In this document: in pieces, positions 11,572 through 23,007 of the stretch
Numbering within the stretch: the first letter of the stretch is position 1
How the letters are laid out: each line of letters opens with the position of its first letter
Program-made: the position numbers and the translations under genes
The notes under the pieces: generated by a model
Seen by the model: the letters and a program-made list of their open reading frames with translations, nothing else
Told to the model about the DNA's origin: nothing
The model's database searches: none
Assembly: GCA_038093975.1 (NCBI GenBank)
Contig: JBBPTG010000005.1
Span: 186,001-250,000, forward strand
Origin: Chalciporus piperatus
Taxonomy: Eukaryota; Basidiomycota; Agaricomycetes; Boletales; Boletaceae
Direction of reading: 5' to 3'
Length of the DNA stretch: 64,000 nt

Positions 11572-13853
11572 CTAGCCCAGACGAAGAGATCCAGTGAGGC
11601 CGGCCAAGTCTTCGACAAGCTCCAAGTCCGTAAAATGGGCAATCTCGGCGCTTGAAGGGCGTGCTCCGACAGACAGCCAGCATCGCTGAATCAACGACCA
11701 CCGTCGGTCGGTGACCAAGGGGTTGCACGGACGTTGCGGAGTCCTTCCTGTCGCGATTGCCATCACGACCTGCCCGTCCCGAGGATAGTAGTAGTAGGGC
11801 ACCCTGCCAGATAAAATCTATCCCAAACGTCAGAACTGAGTGAAACAAAAAGGCGTATCTTGGTTCTCAACAAACCTGCAACATGATGCCTCCGAAAGAG
11901 TATACGTCACTCTGCTTCGTGGGTGCGACCTTTAGGGTATCCTTTCCATCCTCGGGTACCTGAAGATCCAGCAACTCGGGAGCTATCCAGCGCAAAGTCC
12001 CACCAGGAAAAGAGGAGGCATATGCACCCTCGAATTCCGACAACAACGTGGAGAGACCGAAATCTGCGATATACGCTCTCTTGTTCGAGCGAATAAGCAC
12101 GTTTGACTACAGGGCTGATTTATAAACATGAGTCAAGGCAAGTGAATATGGTCCACGCACGCCGGATAGATCACCGTGGACTATGGAACGCGAATGCACT
12201 ACCGTTCCATGTCAAAGGCAACGAAAACGTGTGAAGATCAGGAATGCTCACAATATTGCTGTGCAGAAGCGACGTCGCTCAGCTAGAGAACTGAATCAGG
12301 TAGTCTCCCATAGCAATGAGGCAATACTGCCCACCATGGTCAGGAGGTCAACCGAGGACAGGTTTCTGTATGATATTTGCAGGTATGACGTCAAGGTGCC
12401 ATATTCTGCCCATGGTGATACTATCGCAGGGAGTTGCCCAAAACCTGTTGTGATTCCGAGGAACGGCAGGACATTTGGGTGATCCAGCGACGATATAATC
12501 TTGATCTCGCGGAGGAGTCGCTGGAGATTATAACTTTAGTCAGGGGATTCGTGCGGTCAGCATAACCCACCTTGCGTTTCCTCGCCAATTCGGCCCCATC
12601 AGTCTTGATGGCTTTGATAGCGACCTGCTTGGACTTTCAGTTGGATCCAGTTGAAACAATCAGGCTGGGTCGTGTACCTCGAGTTGGCTGTTGGTTCCGT
12701 GGAGTACGCCTCTATAGACAAAGGCATATCTACCGGAGGCAACCATAGTGTCGCCGTCTCGGGTGATACGAGGGGCGAGATCACCCCCTGCTAGCGGGCT
12801 GCTATCCTCGGTCAATATTGGTTTCTGTATAACAATGTCAGGAGCTCAATAATAGAAGGACCGTTGCACACATACCTCTCCCTTTCCACCTTCGGTCCAC
12901 CACGGAGAACGCCATATCGATACATGCCCGTCGTCCTGCCCACAGGCTAGAAACTCTCCAGAGGGCGAGAAAGCGACTGCCCACACTGCCCGTGCATGGA
13001 GAAGGCGCTTCACAAAAGGAACGCCTGTGTCCATGTCCCATAATGTGACTGTGCCATCGTGCGAAGCACTAGCGAGCTTCTTGCCGTCGGGGGTCAAGGC
13101 AAGGGATGTGATCCTAGCGCGAGCTGCGGGTAAATGGCCGACTGGTTTGCCGGTTTGAGAGTCCCAGCGCTGTATGGTGTGGTCATGTGCACCGGAGATG
13201 AGTAGACTACCGTCAGGGGACCACAAAAGGGACGAGACGGTGTGGGCGTGGCCCTCGATGTTGAGCGGAATGCGGTATCCGGCGTCGGCGTCGAACACGC
13301 GAATTGATCCGCTCGCATGCCCTGATGCGAGCCTCTTTCCATCTGGGGAAAACGCGAGACAAACTGCGTGATCACGGAGAGTTCTGATGGTGTGTTTGAC
13401 CTCGAGCCTAAGCGAATATTTGGTCTTTTTAGCATGCTTCGAACACTTGAGTCTTCTCGGCTTGCTCATCTTCCAGACCGCAATCGCGTCTTCGTGGCAG
13501 GTGGCGAGCAGTCCCTCGTCTGGCGAGAGAACAACAGAAAGGATCGCGCCGTGCCCACTGCTCCACTCCCCTACCAGCTCTCGTTTCTCTGCGTCCAATA
13601 TCCTCAATTTCCCGTCCTTCCCCCCAGTTATAATCCCTCCCCCGTCTCTGGTGACCGCGAGACCTTCCAGCCAGCCACTGTCCACTTTCCACATCGACTT
13701 TTCCTTCCCATCCTTTGCATGCGATATCCTCACGCTCCCGTTCTCCGAGCAGCTGACAAGCAGTCTCCCAGGGGCTTGGAGGTACGCTAGATTTAACACG
13801 GCCTTTAGGTGGACTGGTGCGTTGACGACAGGGTGCTGTGATGGACCGGCCAT
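11572..13853 (-). CDS. WD40-repeat / protein kinase fusion protein
   Basis: The large first exon (13853 to about 12873) encodes a beta-propeller of roughly seven WD40 repeats (HAVCLAFSPDGKRLASG, HTVSSLLWSPDGSLLISG, VWAVAFSPSGEFLACG). After an intron the same frame continues into a kinase domain: degenerate Gly loop (GRYAFVYRG), VAIKAIK with the lysine, RLLREIKII, hinge IVSPWAEYGTL, catalytic loop YLHSRSIVHGDLSGSNVLI, IADFGLSTL with DFG, WIAPELL, and KQSDVYSFGGIML. The loop has HGD in place of HRD. It ends at the TAG at 11572-11574 after a helical C-lobe with W-x-L-I-x-R-C-W. About seven introns of 50-70 bp are needed; the first-exon start is MAGPSQHP. Kinase type is TKL-like by motif. The substrate is unknown. 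Confidence 0.82.
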
Positions 13854-14108
13854 CACCGTTGTCGTCCGTGGTTGTCCTTGAGTCTGCCTCTATATCGGCG
13901 AAGGCGACGGACTGGGGGTGGAGTCACACACGCTGAGTTAGCGGGAAGATCGAAGGAGTCCTGCAGGAAGGTAATTCCAGCGGATTTTGGGGCCGACACC
14001 TCGTGTTCCGTGCGTGGCATTATCACGCCATATAATTGAATCCCTCCCTTTCCCCACCCTCTCTTTGCTCTTCGCCCTGCACGCCGCAGCCAACTGCAGC
14101 TGGATATC

Positions 14109-15848
14109 ATGCCTGGCGTACTGTCCGGGGGGAAACGAGCTTTGATCGTCTGCATCGACGGAACTTCATCCATGTTCAACATGTCGGCCAACGGGGCTCA
14201 TCGCGATGCTAGAGCACTTCGCGAGTACCTGATACGTAGGCGCCAACATCTCTCGACAGTTCAAAATCTCACCTTCATCCACCAGGTTCACAGGGTTATC
14301 AACCCAATGACATCGTTCTGATGCTGAACGATAGACATTTACCGAAGCATCTCCTCCCTACCCGCAGTCAAATCGTTTGTGGCGTTCACTCCTCCTGGGG
14401 TTATCGAGCTCCATGATTTCGTACAGCTTCGTCAGGCCGATAATTTGGTCAGGAACGCTCCAGAAGATTGTCATTTCTTCTTCTACTGTACGTTTTCCAC
14501 CCTCTTGTTCGCTGCAGTAGCACGATAGAAACGCATGTTCCAGATTCTGCGCATGGCCATCACCAGAGTCTACACGAAAGTTGCGCAGACCATCATGTTG
14601 GAGGACCCGACGAGCGGAACGATGGTCTGTGGAATTCCTTTTTCCTATCATACTTATTCATGCATTTTCAGGCGTCGTTTCGGCGAATGGAAAGTCCATA
14701 CTCGATCATGTAAGTCTCACCTGGTATGATGGATGCGGTGGACCTCATAGTCACGTAGCTTCTTCACGATCGCCTGATCACTCCCTTGCAAAATATCAAA
14801 GGCTCAAAGTTATTTGTACGCGCGCTGAGGATGCACCGTTTTTTCACTGATCTACTTTTCAGGCACTCTTGGATTGCTGTCACTCCGAGACTTTGTTGGG
14901 CATGTGGACCGCGATATACATCTTCGCTGTATTCATGATCGTCTCTTTAGACCTGAAGCAACGCGAACCACCGTATAGGAGGGATTGTTCATTGGGCATT
15001 CGTCGGATAGCAAAAGGTCAACTACTGCCATTTACTCTGCGTATGATCTTAAACCTTTGGCAGGGATTGCAATCAGGCTTCTCGACGTCGGGAAGTTTCT
15101 TCTGCGTATGGGGGATATCCAAAATGTGCCGAGCGAATACTATTGCCAGTGGAGTTCCGACTGTCTGCCAACTGTAGGACAAGATAGTGAGGCCTCGTCC
15201 AGGATGAAGAATCGAGAAAGCATTGTACGACATGTACGAGAAGACGTGGAGCGAGTCCGACGTATTCGACACCTCCACGAACTAGAGCGACTCCAGCAGT
15301 TAGAGACGAGCCGGCTCCACCAGCTCGAGCAACCTAGAAATCCCCGTGTGGTCCGCAGCCGTTTCCTTTGACTTTTATACGTTCATTTACGAAGTGCACC
15401 TAGATTTGCTTATCTGCTTGTAGCGATGGAGATACACAGATGACGCACAGCGGTGGCCATCTGACATTCATGAAGGTGGGAATTTGGAATTGTAAAAGTT
15501 GAGCACTTTACACTAATGATGGCTCTCGCAGTGCTTCCTCAAGGCTGTAAGCGCAAGACCAAACATGACGTGGGTTGAACTACGTGAAGAGCTCAAGTAT
15601 GCACGGTGCTTTTGTTTGATTCGCGTAGTTCACCTTTGGTTAATTTCGCCTGTCCTGTCAGAGCCCTCACCGTAGACGTTCGAATACGTTACGGAGAGCT
15701 ATCCCTCAACACCCCAAAGCATGTCCAGAAAGTACACATGGGCTGGAGCAAAGAACCAAGGGTGAGTCGTCGAATTGAAGTGTGAGAGGTTTCTTCAGAC
15801 TTACTAGTTGAAATCCAGTATTCTACCACTCCCGACGCGGTATGTTAA
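14109..15848 (+). CDS. caspase-like cysteine protease (peptidase C14, metacaspase-like)
   Basis: A multi-exon model gives one continuous protein. Opening strand KRALIVCIDG, then HRDARALREYLI, then after an intron GYQPNDIVLMLND. The histidine motif HFFFYYSAHGHHQ appears once the intron at about 14489-14546 is removed. GKSILDH then joins to LLHDRLITPLQNIKGSKLF, and after an intron to ALLDCCHSETLL with the catalytic cysteine. So both halves of the His/Cys dyad are present. Downstream is an unusual charged segment (IRHLHELERLQQLETSRL) and then GGHLTFMKCFLKAVSARP and TWVELREEL, which match the caspase-fold C-terminus of mushroom C14 proteins. The exon edge near 15350-15430 is uncertain. No N-terminal zinc finger or Pro/Gln-rich prodomain was seen. 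Confidence 0.72.
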
Positions 15849-16198
15849 CCAGACTCTTGTAAATCCGGCTTGCTGATATCTCGGTAGGACTTGACGCAGT
15901 TGATTGGATTTTGAGTCCACTGCCTGACAGTCGTCTCGTTACCCGCGATCTTTTTAGGATTCGGAGTCTTAACATGTTCTTTGTGTCGCAGATATGTCTA
16001 GTTTCGTTCGGTTTACTGTACACGATGTACCCTTGGTAGGATGATTCTGGTCTCCGCAAATCAGACTCGGTGAGACTTCGAGATCAGAAGACAGTCGTTC
16101 CGGATGAACCACACTATCAGTCGCGTGAAAATGCTTTGACCCCATGGAACTTGTCTGTAATCGACTGAAGCCAACGTGATAGAGTTGTAAAAACCTAG
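15849..16198 (+). other. intergenic, no gene seen
   Basis: About 350 bp between the caspase-like gene and the end of MIC12, whose stop codons face each other. Open frames here carry no motif and conflict with both neighbours. Probably 3' UTRs only. Confidence 0.5.
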
Positions 16199-16719
16199 TT
16201 AGGATGACTCCCCATACAACACTTTCCTCCCCCAATCTGACGCTCGTCGTTCCCAGCTTCCGACGCTCACGAACACGTTCTCGACCTGGCCGTTCCATCG
16301 CTCTTGCAGCATAGTGGTAAACGGTCGTTCGACGATCCTCGCCGAGGCAGGCAACGGACCAGCGATCGAGGCAGACGCGTTGACGAAACGTTCAGAGAGG
16401 TCATGAAGACTTTGTCGCGATATAGCGTTATCCCCGAATCAGTCAGAGAAAAAACATGCGGTAAACGCGGGTATTGAAAACGCACTCGGAGCTGTGGCGA
16501 GCAGTCCTTGAGAACCGAATGGGATTGGGTTTTGAGTAACAAGCTACGCGCAGTCTTGATGGAATGGTAAACGACGTACCTCGTTTGTATCAGGTTCGAG
16601 AATCCATAGTATGCCTATGAGTGAGTGAGACGAGAGCAGCTGGACGGACGAGGGGTCGGCATATGACTTACCCCTCCCGTCACGAGTGCACCTGCGACGG
16701 ATCCCGCAAGGAAGGACAT
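16199..16719 (-). CDS. MIC12: MICOS complex subunit MIC12 (AIM5 family)
   Basis: MIC12 is a small inner-membrane subunit of the MICOS crista-junction complex. The start MSFLAGSVAGALVTGG forms the single membrane segment. After an intron comes AYYGFSNLIQT, the family signature, and then the last exon (LHDLSERFVNASASIAGPLP, RPFTTMLQERWNGQVE, WGRKVLY). The junction between ACGAG and the last exon is proposed as an acceptor at ...gacaaag, giving QTSLHDL. Relatives usually have a few more residues there (QTRTExHRxDLH), so a further short exon in the intervening 150 bp is possible. It lies 8 kb from MIC10 on the same strand. Confidence 0.82.
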
Positions 16720-17026
16720 TGAAACTGCCTTTGTCCGGTGAGAGTAGAAACAATAAGATAGGGGATAACTGCCGTGGTTGGCGTCGAGTTCAAGTCTGAC
16801 GCAAAATCGCCACCAAGTTCTCGAGGCAGCAATCCCGTGGGAAGGCAATGGACTTGGAACTTTCGCAGCAATTAAATAATTTGAACATCACACCCCTTGC
16901 CCGTCCTCGGAATCAACCATGTTCAATTATGAGAGTGAATGAGATACAAAATACAAGTAGCATGGGCACGATACGGCGCAGTATACAGGATGCAAGAGAG
17001 AATCAAGACTGCAAATGGATTGGACA
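16720..17026 (+). other. promoter of MIC12 and 3' end of SPT5
   Basis: About 300 bp between the MIC12 start and the SPT5 stop, both on the minus strand. No separate gene seen. It should hold the MIC12 promoter and the SPT5 3' UTR. Confidence 0.4.
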
Positions 17027-20000
17027 TCACTTGACATGCAGCTTCACCATCTTTTCCTCCAAGCAAGTGACCGGCCCTTGATCCGACGAGGATCTCGTGA
17101 CTGACCATATCCCTGAAGTCAACAGCTGGCTCAGGATCACCTTTGAACGCTTGGGGTCTCCTTCAAGCTCCATGGCATGTTCGCCCACTTGCTCTGGGCG
17201 GACGGGACTAAGATAGGTGATCGGTACCTCGACGGACGTACCAGCTCGACCCGAGCTGATGAGTTCCAGGGTGATGAGAGTATCGTTTCGGGATTTGAAC
17301 ACGTTGGTCACAAAGCCTTGTGCGCCGTTGAACTCGCCATCATGCCAAACACCCAAAGTGCCCACGATCTCCATCAATACGGGCTTATCTTTGAAGAATG
17401 GGTCGAGTAGCCAATTGGGAGCTGAGGAAAGCTGAGTTAGAAGCCTGGTTTGGCTGCAAAGGTGGACTTACTCGAATCATCCTCATCCCCAGTCGAGATG
17501 CCGGGTGTTGGGGCAGAATGCGTAAAGTTGCCCGACCCCATAGTGCGAGGCGTTGGTGCACTTGTGTACGCCGCACCAGGGGTCGGGGCGGCCCATGGTG
17601 TTGGCGCAGACGCGGGTGTTGGTGCCGACTGTGCCGACTATATATGGAGTGTGATTGAGTGACCCATAGTAGACATCTTCGACCCCAGGGTACTTACCCA
17701 ACCACCGTATTCCGCTGGTCGTGAAGGTGACGTTCCACCCCATCCTCCACCCCAATTACTTCCGCCTTCGTTCGAGGCATACTGGTTCGGCGTCCGAGAT
17801 GAAGCATTCCATGCAGGAGTTTTATTGCCATCTTGGTATGGGTTGGGCGTCCGTGAAGAGGCGTTCCATGCTGGCGTTTTGTTGCCATCCTGGTACGGGT
17901 TTGGCGTACGCGATGAAGCATTCCAAGCGGGAGTCTTGCCACCATCGCCAGCAAATGGATTGGGCGTTCTTGATGAAGCGCTCCATGCAGGGGTTTTTCC
18001 GTCGCCACTGGCATAGGGATTTGGAGTACGTCCACCACCCCACCCAGGTGTGCGGCCGCCACTCGCTTGAGCGTAAGGATTGGGCGTCCGGACAGGCGCA
18101 CCAGGCGCCTTGAAACCACCTTGTCCAAAGTTTGGATTATATGGTTGGGTCAGAGGGATGAGGGATCCATCGGGTCTAAGAAAGCGCTGAGCGTCGCGAA
18201 ATCGAGTCCTCCAGAAATACTCACAACTTGCGGTAGAGCTTGGTTTTGTCAATGGTGATAACCTTGTTGCCAGTATGCAACTCGACACGGGCAAGAGCTC
18301 CATTGGTGTCTTTAATAATACCAATGTAACCCTTTTGCGGACCCTTCACGACCGTGACGAGAACCCCGATGTCTCGATCTCTAGGACCACGGGCCATACC
18401 AGAGCCGACCATTCCTCCAGTGGGTGCTCCACCAGCAACGTGGGGGTTCATCTTACCAAGGTCGGTACCCGGTTTGACAAGGTTGCCCTTCGGTGCCAAC
18501 GAAGCCAGGGATCGAGCTCTGGTGACGAATACACCACCGTTTTCGGGAACGTCACGATTGTGCAAGAAGGCGAAAAATGATTGGTGGACGTGAAGAAGCT
18601 TTCCTTTACGAGCCTGTAGAATGGCTAAGGATTATCAGGAGTGAACTATTGGAGCGGCGCACCTCTCCATCCACTTCTCGGACATTGTCGTTGACCCGCA
18701 ATTCGTGTCCCTCAGAGTCGGTGGCGATTGCACGAGTCGAATCCCTACGCATGGATATTTGATGAGGTTGGACGAGGCGTACTTGACCGTTCTGATCGAG
18801 TACCCGGAAGGAGTCACGTTCAGTCTTGAAGATAACTCCAACTGTTTGTAGACTAAGAAGACAGTCAGCACAACTTAATCGGCAGCATACTACTCGTTCA
18901 CTCACTCAAGTTGGACCAAGTCATGCAGCTCGTAGTTGCCAACGATGTTGGTACCGGAGCCGACCTCGGCAGCCTCACGAAGGTCTTTCGAAAATACGGA
19001 GACCTGTATTGAATCCACTGTGAGTACAGGGCAATGCCATGATTGGGGAGACTAACCTCTTGCATAGACATATCAGAGAGGAAAGTGATCACGTTGTCGG
19101 AGACAGACACAACGAGACCGGTTTCGTCTGCATTCTGACCCGCCATCACTTTAACGTGGTCGCCAGGCTTGAACCGCTTGCGCACGCTGCGAGCGGGGAC
19201 CTCGACCTTCTGACCGTCAATGTCCACGCCCACTGTGGTAATGGTGACAACATCTTGGTTGATTGAATCCACGACACCGTGTACACCAGCTTGTTCTCCT
19301 TCGAAGACTTCGACGTGGTCACCAGGTTGGAGGACGGATATGGCGGCCTTTCTTGATGCCTCTGCGATGATCGAAAGGTCGACCGGGTTCTCGTTCTCTG
19401 CGCCGTCTTGACCCCGTGTGAAGCGTGTGATTTCGTCAAGAGTGGGGTTGACGTCGTCCAGTTGTAACGCCGAAAGCTTGAAGTCCTTCTCGATGAAACC
19501 GTCCTTGTACGTGTCGTTTTGGAAAACGTAGACCTGGTTCCGCTTTGAGACCAGTTTGCGACCGTACACCTTGACGACCTCCTCATAGTTGAAAAACCGC
19601 TGCGGTGCTCGCATCGTGGATAGAGCAGAGGTAGCTTTCTTCCGTTTCCGTCCATCTACGCTGGCGTCATCCCTTGGGTTAAGGTCGATACGAGGGATAA
19701 ATTTCAGGCCGACATCTTCGCCGTTCTCCGTAATGTCCATGACCTGAGCAAGATCACCCTGGTACTTTCCTCGCTTGATACGAACCCAACTTCCTGGAGT
19801 GACTGTCAAGTCTTGCTTCTTAATTTGCAGAAGGCTGGCCATTTCTTCAATGGGCACGAGAGTGATACCACGGCTGGGGTAGACGCCTACGAGACCTTTG
19901 CATGCCTGGTTGACTTGTTGAGAACTGCGAGCTTCCACGTATATCATTCCCGCCAAGGAGTCTCGTTGGAAAGCCGATAGTATCGCGAGCGGCTGCGCTG

Positions 20001-20776
20001 TGTACTCGAGATCGATAGCTTTTCGCATGAGACTAAAAACGATGTCACGCTCCCGCCCGGGCTGAAAACGAGGTTTCAATAAGGAACCTAGCTGGAACGC
20101 GGTACCTTACCTTGACTCTGACTTGCCACAAGCTTGCATCGTGTACGGACGGCATGAGCAAGCGTTGTGGAACCTCGTTCAAGTCTCCTGTATATCGTAC
20201 GGCAGCGCGTCCATAGCGTTCGTGAAGGTCTTTGGCGATTTTAGCCAAATCTTGGTCGTTCAATTCTCGCTCTCGACGATCAAGACGAGCATTGACGGCT
20301 GCTCTTCGATTCGTGTCATCTTCATCGCCCTCGAGGCCAGCATCCGCGATGAACTCATCTAAACGAAAAGGGTTAGCAAGGTGGCGAAGTGGTCGATTCT
20401 AGGACGAACCACCACCAGCTTCTTCCTCTTCTTCCTCTTCCTCCTCGTCTGTATCGACCTCTGCTTCTACATCGAGGTAGCGGTTAACTGCACTGCGCTT
20501 GTGACGATGCTACGTGACATTAGCTGGGTACGCCCAAAGTCAGGTTAACAAGAACCCCACCTTCGCGCGCTTCCTCCCACGACGGTCGTCTTCCTCGTCT
20601 TCTTCCTCCTCGTCCTCCTCTTCCTCGTCCAGTGCATCGTATATTGACCCTCTAGACTTTCCACTTTTCCGCTCCGGCTGAGGCTGCCCGACTTCCTCTT
20701 CTTCCTCCTCCTCTTGTTCTGGCTGAACAGGATCAGACTCCTGTTCTTGCATCGTGTAGTCGTCCTCAATATCCAT
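17027..20776 (-). CDS. SPT5: transcription elongation factor SPT5
   Basis: SPT5 pairs with SPT4 (DSIF) on RNA polymerase II and clamps the elongation complex. The N-terminus is very acidic (runs of Glu/Asp, with [10 protein letters not shown]), then [19 protein letters not shown]. The NGN domain is in the 20079-18898 exon ([37 protein letters not shown]). KOW modules follow ([58 protein letters not shown], and later [15 protein letters not shown]). A C-terminal repeat region at about 17700-18150 has four or five copies of a unit with KTPAW and SRTPNPY, the likely kinase target, and a final globular piece ends KMVKLHVK. At least seven introns. The start at 20776 is the first ATG in frame with the acidic region. 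Divergent from the F-box gene (157 bp between starts). Confidence 0.92.
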
Positions 20777-20932
20777 GGCGTCGAGATTGAGGGTGGTGGT
20801 GGTACGAAGGAAAGGTGGTCTTGGATGTCTTGGATCAAGTTGGATGGCACTGCACTTGAACTCATTCGGATTGGTCAGCTTTCCTCATTCGTAAGATCGA
20901 CGGTATGGCATCGTATAACTTGGACTCGGAAT

Positions 20933-22651
20933 ATGTCGCATTTCCTCGAGCTCCCACTCGAGTTGCTGCCAGTCATCCTCGATTTCGTACTAAAACCTCA
21001 GCACATCTCTACCCTATGTCTTGTAAATAAGACGTTCAACACATTCGGGACGCCTTTGCTCTATCGCCGCGTATATATCTTTGCTTGGTATAAGGAAGCA
21101 AAGACAAAGGTTAGTCTCCAGAGATTAACCCCCAAAACCAACACAATCTAACTGACAAAACAGGTCTCTCTGCTCTTCCGTACCTTATCCGAGCGCCCCC
21201 ACCTTGCACGCTACGTGCAAAAACTAGGCAAGTTGTCGTTCGATCTAACCGACGATCAAAGTTACTCACGACACCATGGCAGAGATCAGAGATTTCCCAA
21301 AGGCTCTCTCCGCAGAAAACCACACTACTTTGCTCCAACTATGTACCCAGGGGATAAGAAACTGTATTGACCTCAGGTCTTGCACGTGGACCAGGGACGG
21401 ATCCCTCCACTCTGCCGTGCTCGAGTCTCTCGGCAGTTGTCCAAGACTCCATGAGCTGGAGATCAACGGAAACGACAGTGGATACGACCCAATTTTACTG
21501 ACTCAGTTCTCCCACTTGAGCAAGATCTCGTTGATTATGCCGAGCGCTCGGGTTCTGGATATCTTGCCCATTTGGATTTCGATTACAGGCGATACCCTTC
21601 GCAGTCTCACAATCATATGTAAGGTGAGGTGATCCGTACACATCAGAACGAGACGGCGAGCTATAGTGTTGCGGTAGGCGTCGAGTCTCGTGACCGATGC
21701 ATTCCTGGCACTCCTGGCTCCGAACCTCAAAGGACTGGAATATCTATACGTCATTGGATGCCCCAAGGTAACTCATCTCGGTATCTCAGCGATCGCTTCT
21801 GCCAACGATAATGGGCTCGTCGGTATGAGTCTCGAGGGCTTGTCCCAGGCATTTGTACGTGTTCTATCCACGTACCTGAACTCGCAGCAGCCTAAGTCGC
21901 TATCCCGTAGGACATCTCCACATTTAAAGCTACTTGTCTTCGAACGAAAGCATTTCGTCGCCTCAAAGCGATTACTCTGACCATCGACATTCATGTGCCT
22001 CTGGAAATGTGGACCCGTGAGGTCGGCGAACTGCTATCTTCTGCACCATTGGAAGTATTCTCGATCTACTCTTCGACAACGTCGGTCAGGATTCCTATAT
22101 CGGACGAATTTTGGATGGACATAGTTACAAAGCATGGCCAGCGATTGAAGCGCTTCTCTGTTCACCGAATGCAGATAAGTTTAGTCGCCCTAGAAGTGAT
22201 ATGTTCGCAGTGTCCGCTGCTCGAGCAATTATTTATAGTAGCAGAGCAGCGCGAACTTGTAGGTCCTTACCCGCTGACACTTGATGAGCCCGAGATAACC
22301 CGATTGCTGTAGGATGATGCCGCCCGCATACTTCCATTGGCAAAGAACCTACGTACACTCCACATCAACTTTCCGCTGGCGACGAGTGAATCTGTAGTGT
22401 TCCCGTCTGTATTGATGGAGAGGGCGGTCTCGATTGCGTCCGTTTGCTCCCCTACGCTGGCTCACATCGGATGCAACACTCGGGTATGGCAGGTGAGATG
22501 GACTCGCTACACACCCTGTCAGGTTTGCTTACTCGACTAGGTTAGGCGAACTGTGCACGAGGATGAAAATGGCGAGAAGCGCGTCGTATTATCCCTAGCT
22601 CCACTGGAAAACCCGGATATCCCTGAGCAATTCCTTGTCATTCGAGCATAA
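20933..22651 (+). CDS. F-box protein with LRR-like C-terminal region
   Basis: Starts with a textbook F-box helix set (LELPLELLPVILDFVLKP, STLCLVNKTFNTFGTPLLYR), which in this family binds SKP1 of an SCF ubiquitin ligase. The remainder has leucine-rich, weakly repeated segments (LGSCPRLHELEI, LAPNLKGLEYLYVIGCPKVT, ICSQCPLLEQLFIV, LAKNLRTLHINFPL), as in substrate-binding F-box/LRR proteins of mushrooms. Around six introns are needed; one clear case is donor gtaggt at about 22261 with acceptor ctgtag at 22313. The end is VIRA-stop at 22651. The intron near 21225-21280 is uncertain. The target is unknown. Confidence 0.75.
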
Positions 22652-23007
22652 CGTATCGATTTTGCCATCAATGACATGTGAACTTGGGCCTCGTCGGTTA
22701 TTGCTAAATGGACTTTCCTTGTTCGTGTGATATCGTTATTTCTCCGAGGCATAGTAGATCGATCTTGAGTAAATTTCGACTACTTGAGGGTCTGAACTGC
22801 AGCTAGAGCATGTTAGGGCGGGACTCTTGTCAACAATTGCTTTGTTGTTGTGGCCAGGTGAAGTGGGGGAGTAGATATAGGAGCAATTACAATCTTATCT
22901 ACATTTAGTAGCCGAACACGTGTAGCTGAGTGAAGTTGCCCCAAGTTCCTGTCTCGGTAGTTCAGCCATTCACCATTTCCCTGTCCTTCACTTTCTCCTC
23001 CTCAGCC
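22652..23007 (+). other. intergenic, promoter of the next gene
   Basis: About 356 bp. The frame before ATG 23008 stays open upstream but uses a GTG and has no supporting context. Pyrimidine-rich just before the ATG, as in many fungal promoters. No other feature. Confidence 0.4.

Noticed and set aside
13387..13881. 164-codon plus-strand open frame
   Set aside because: It is antisense to the WD40 exon. The WD40 repeats are clear on the other strand.
14870..15371. apparent frameshift in the caspase-like gene after DCCHSETLL
   Set aside because: The frame stays open to about 15020, and an intron with donor gtcaac and acceptor tggcag restores the downstream frame, so no mutation is required.
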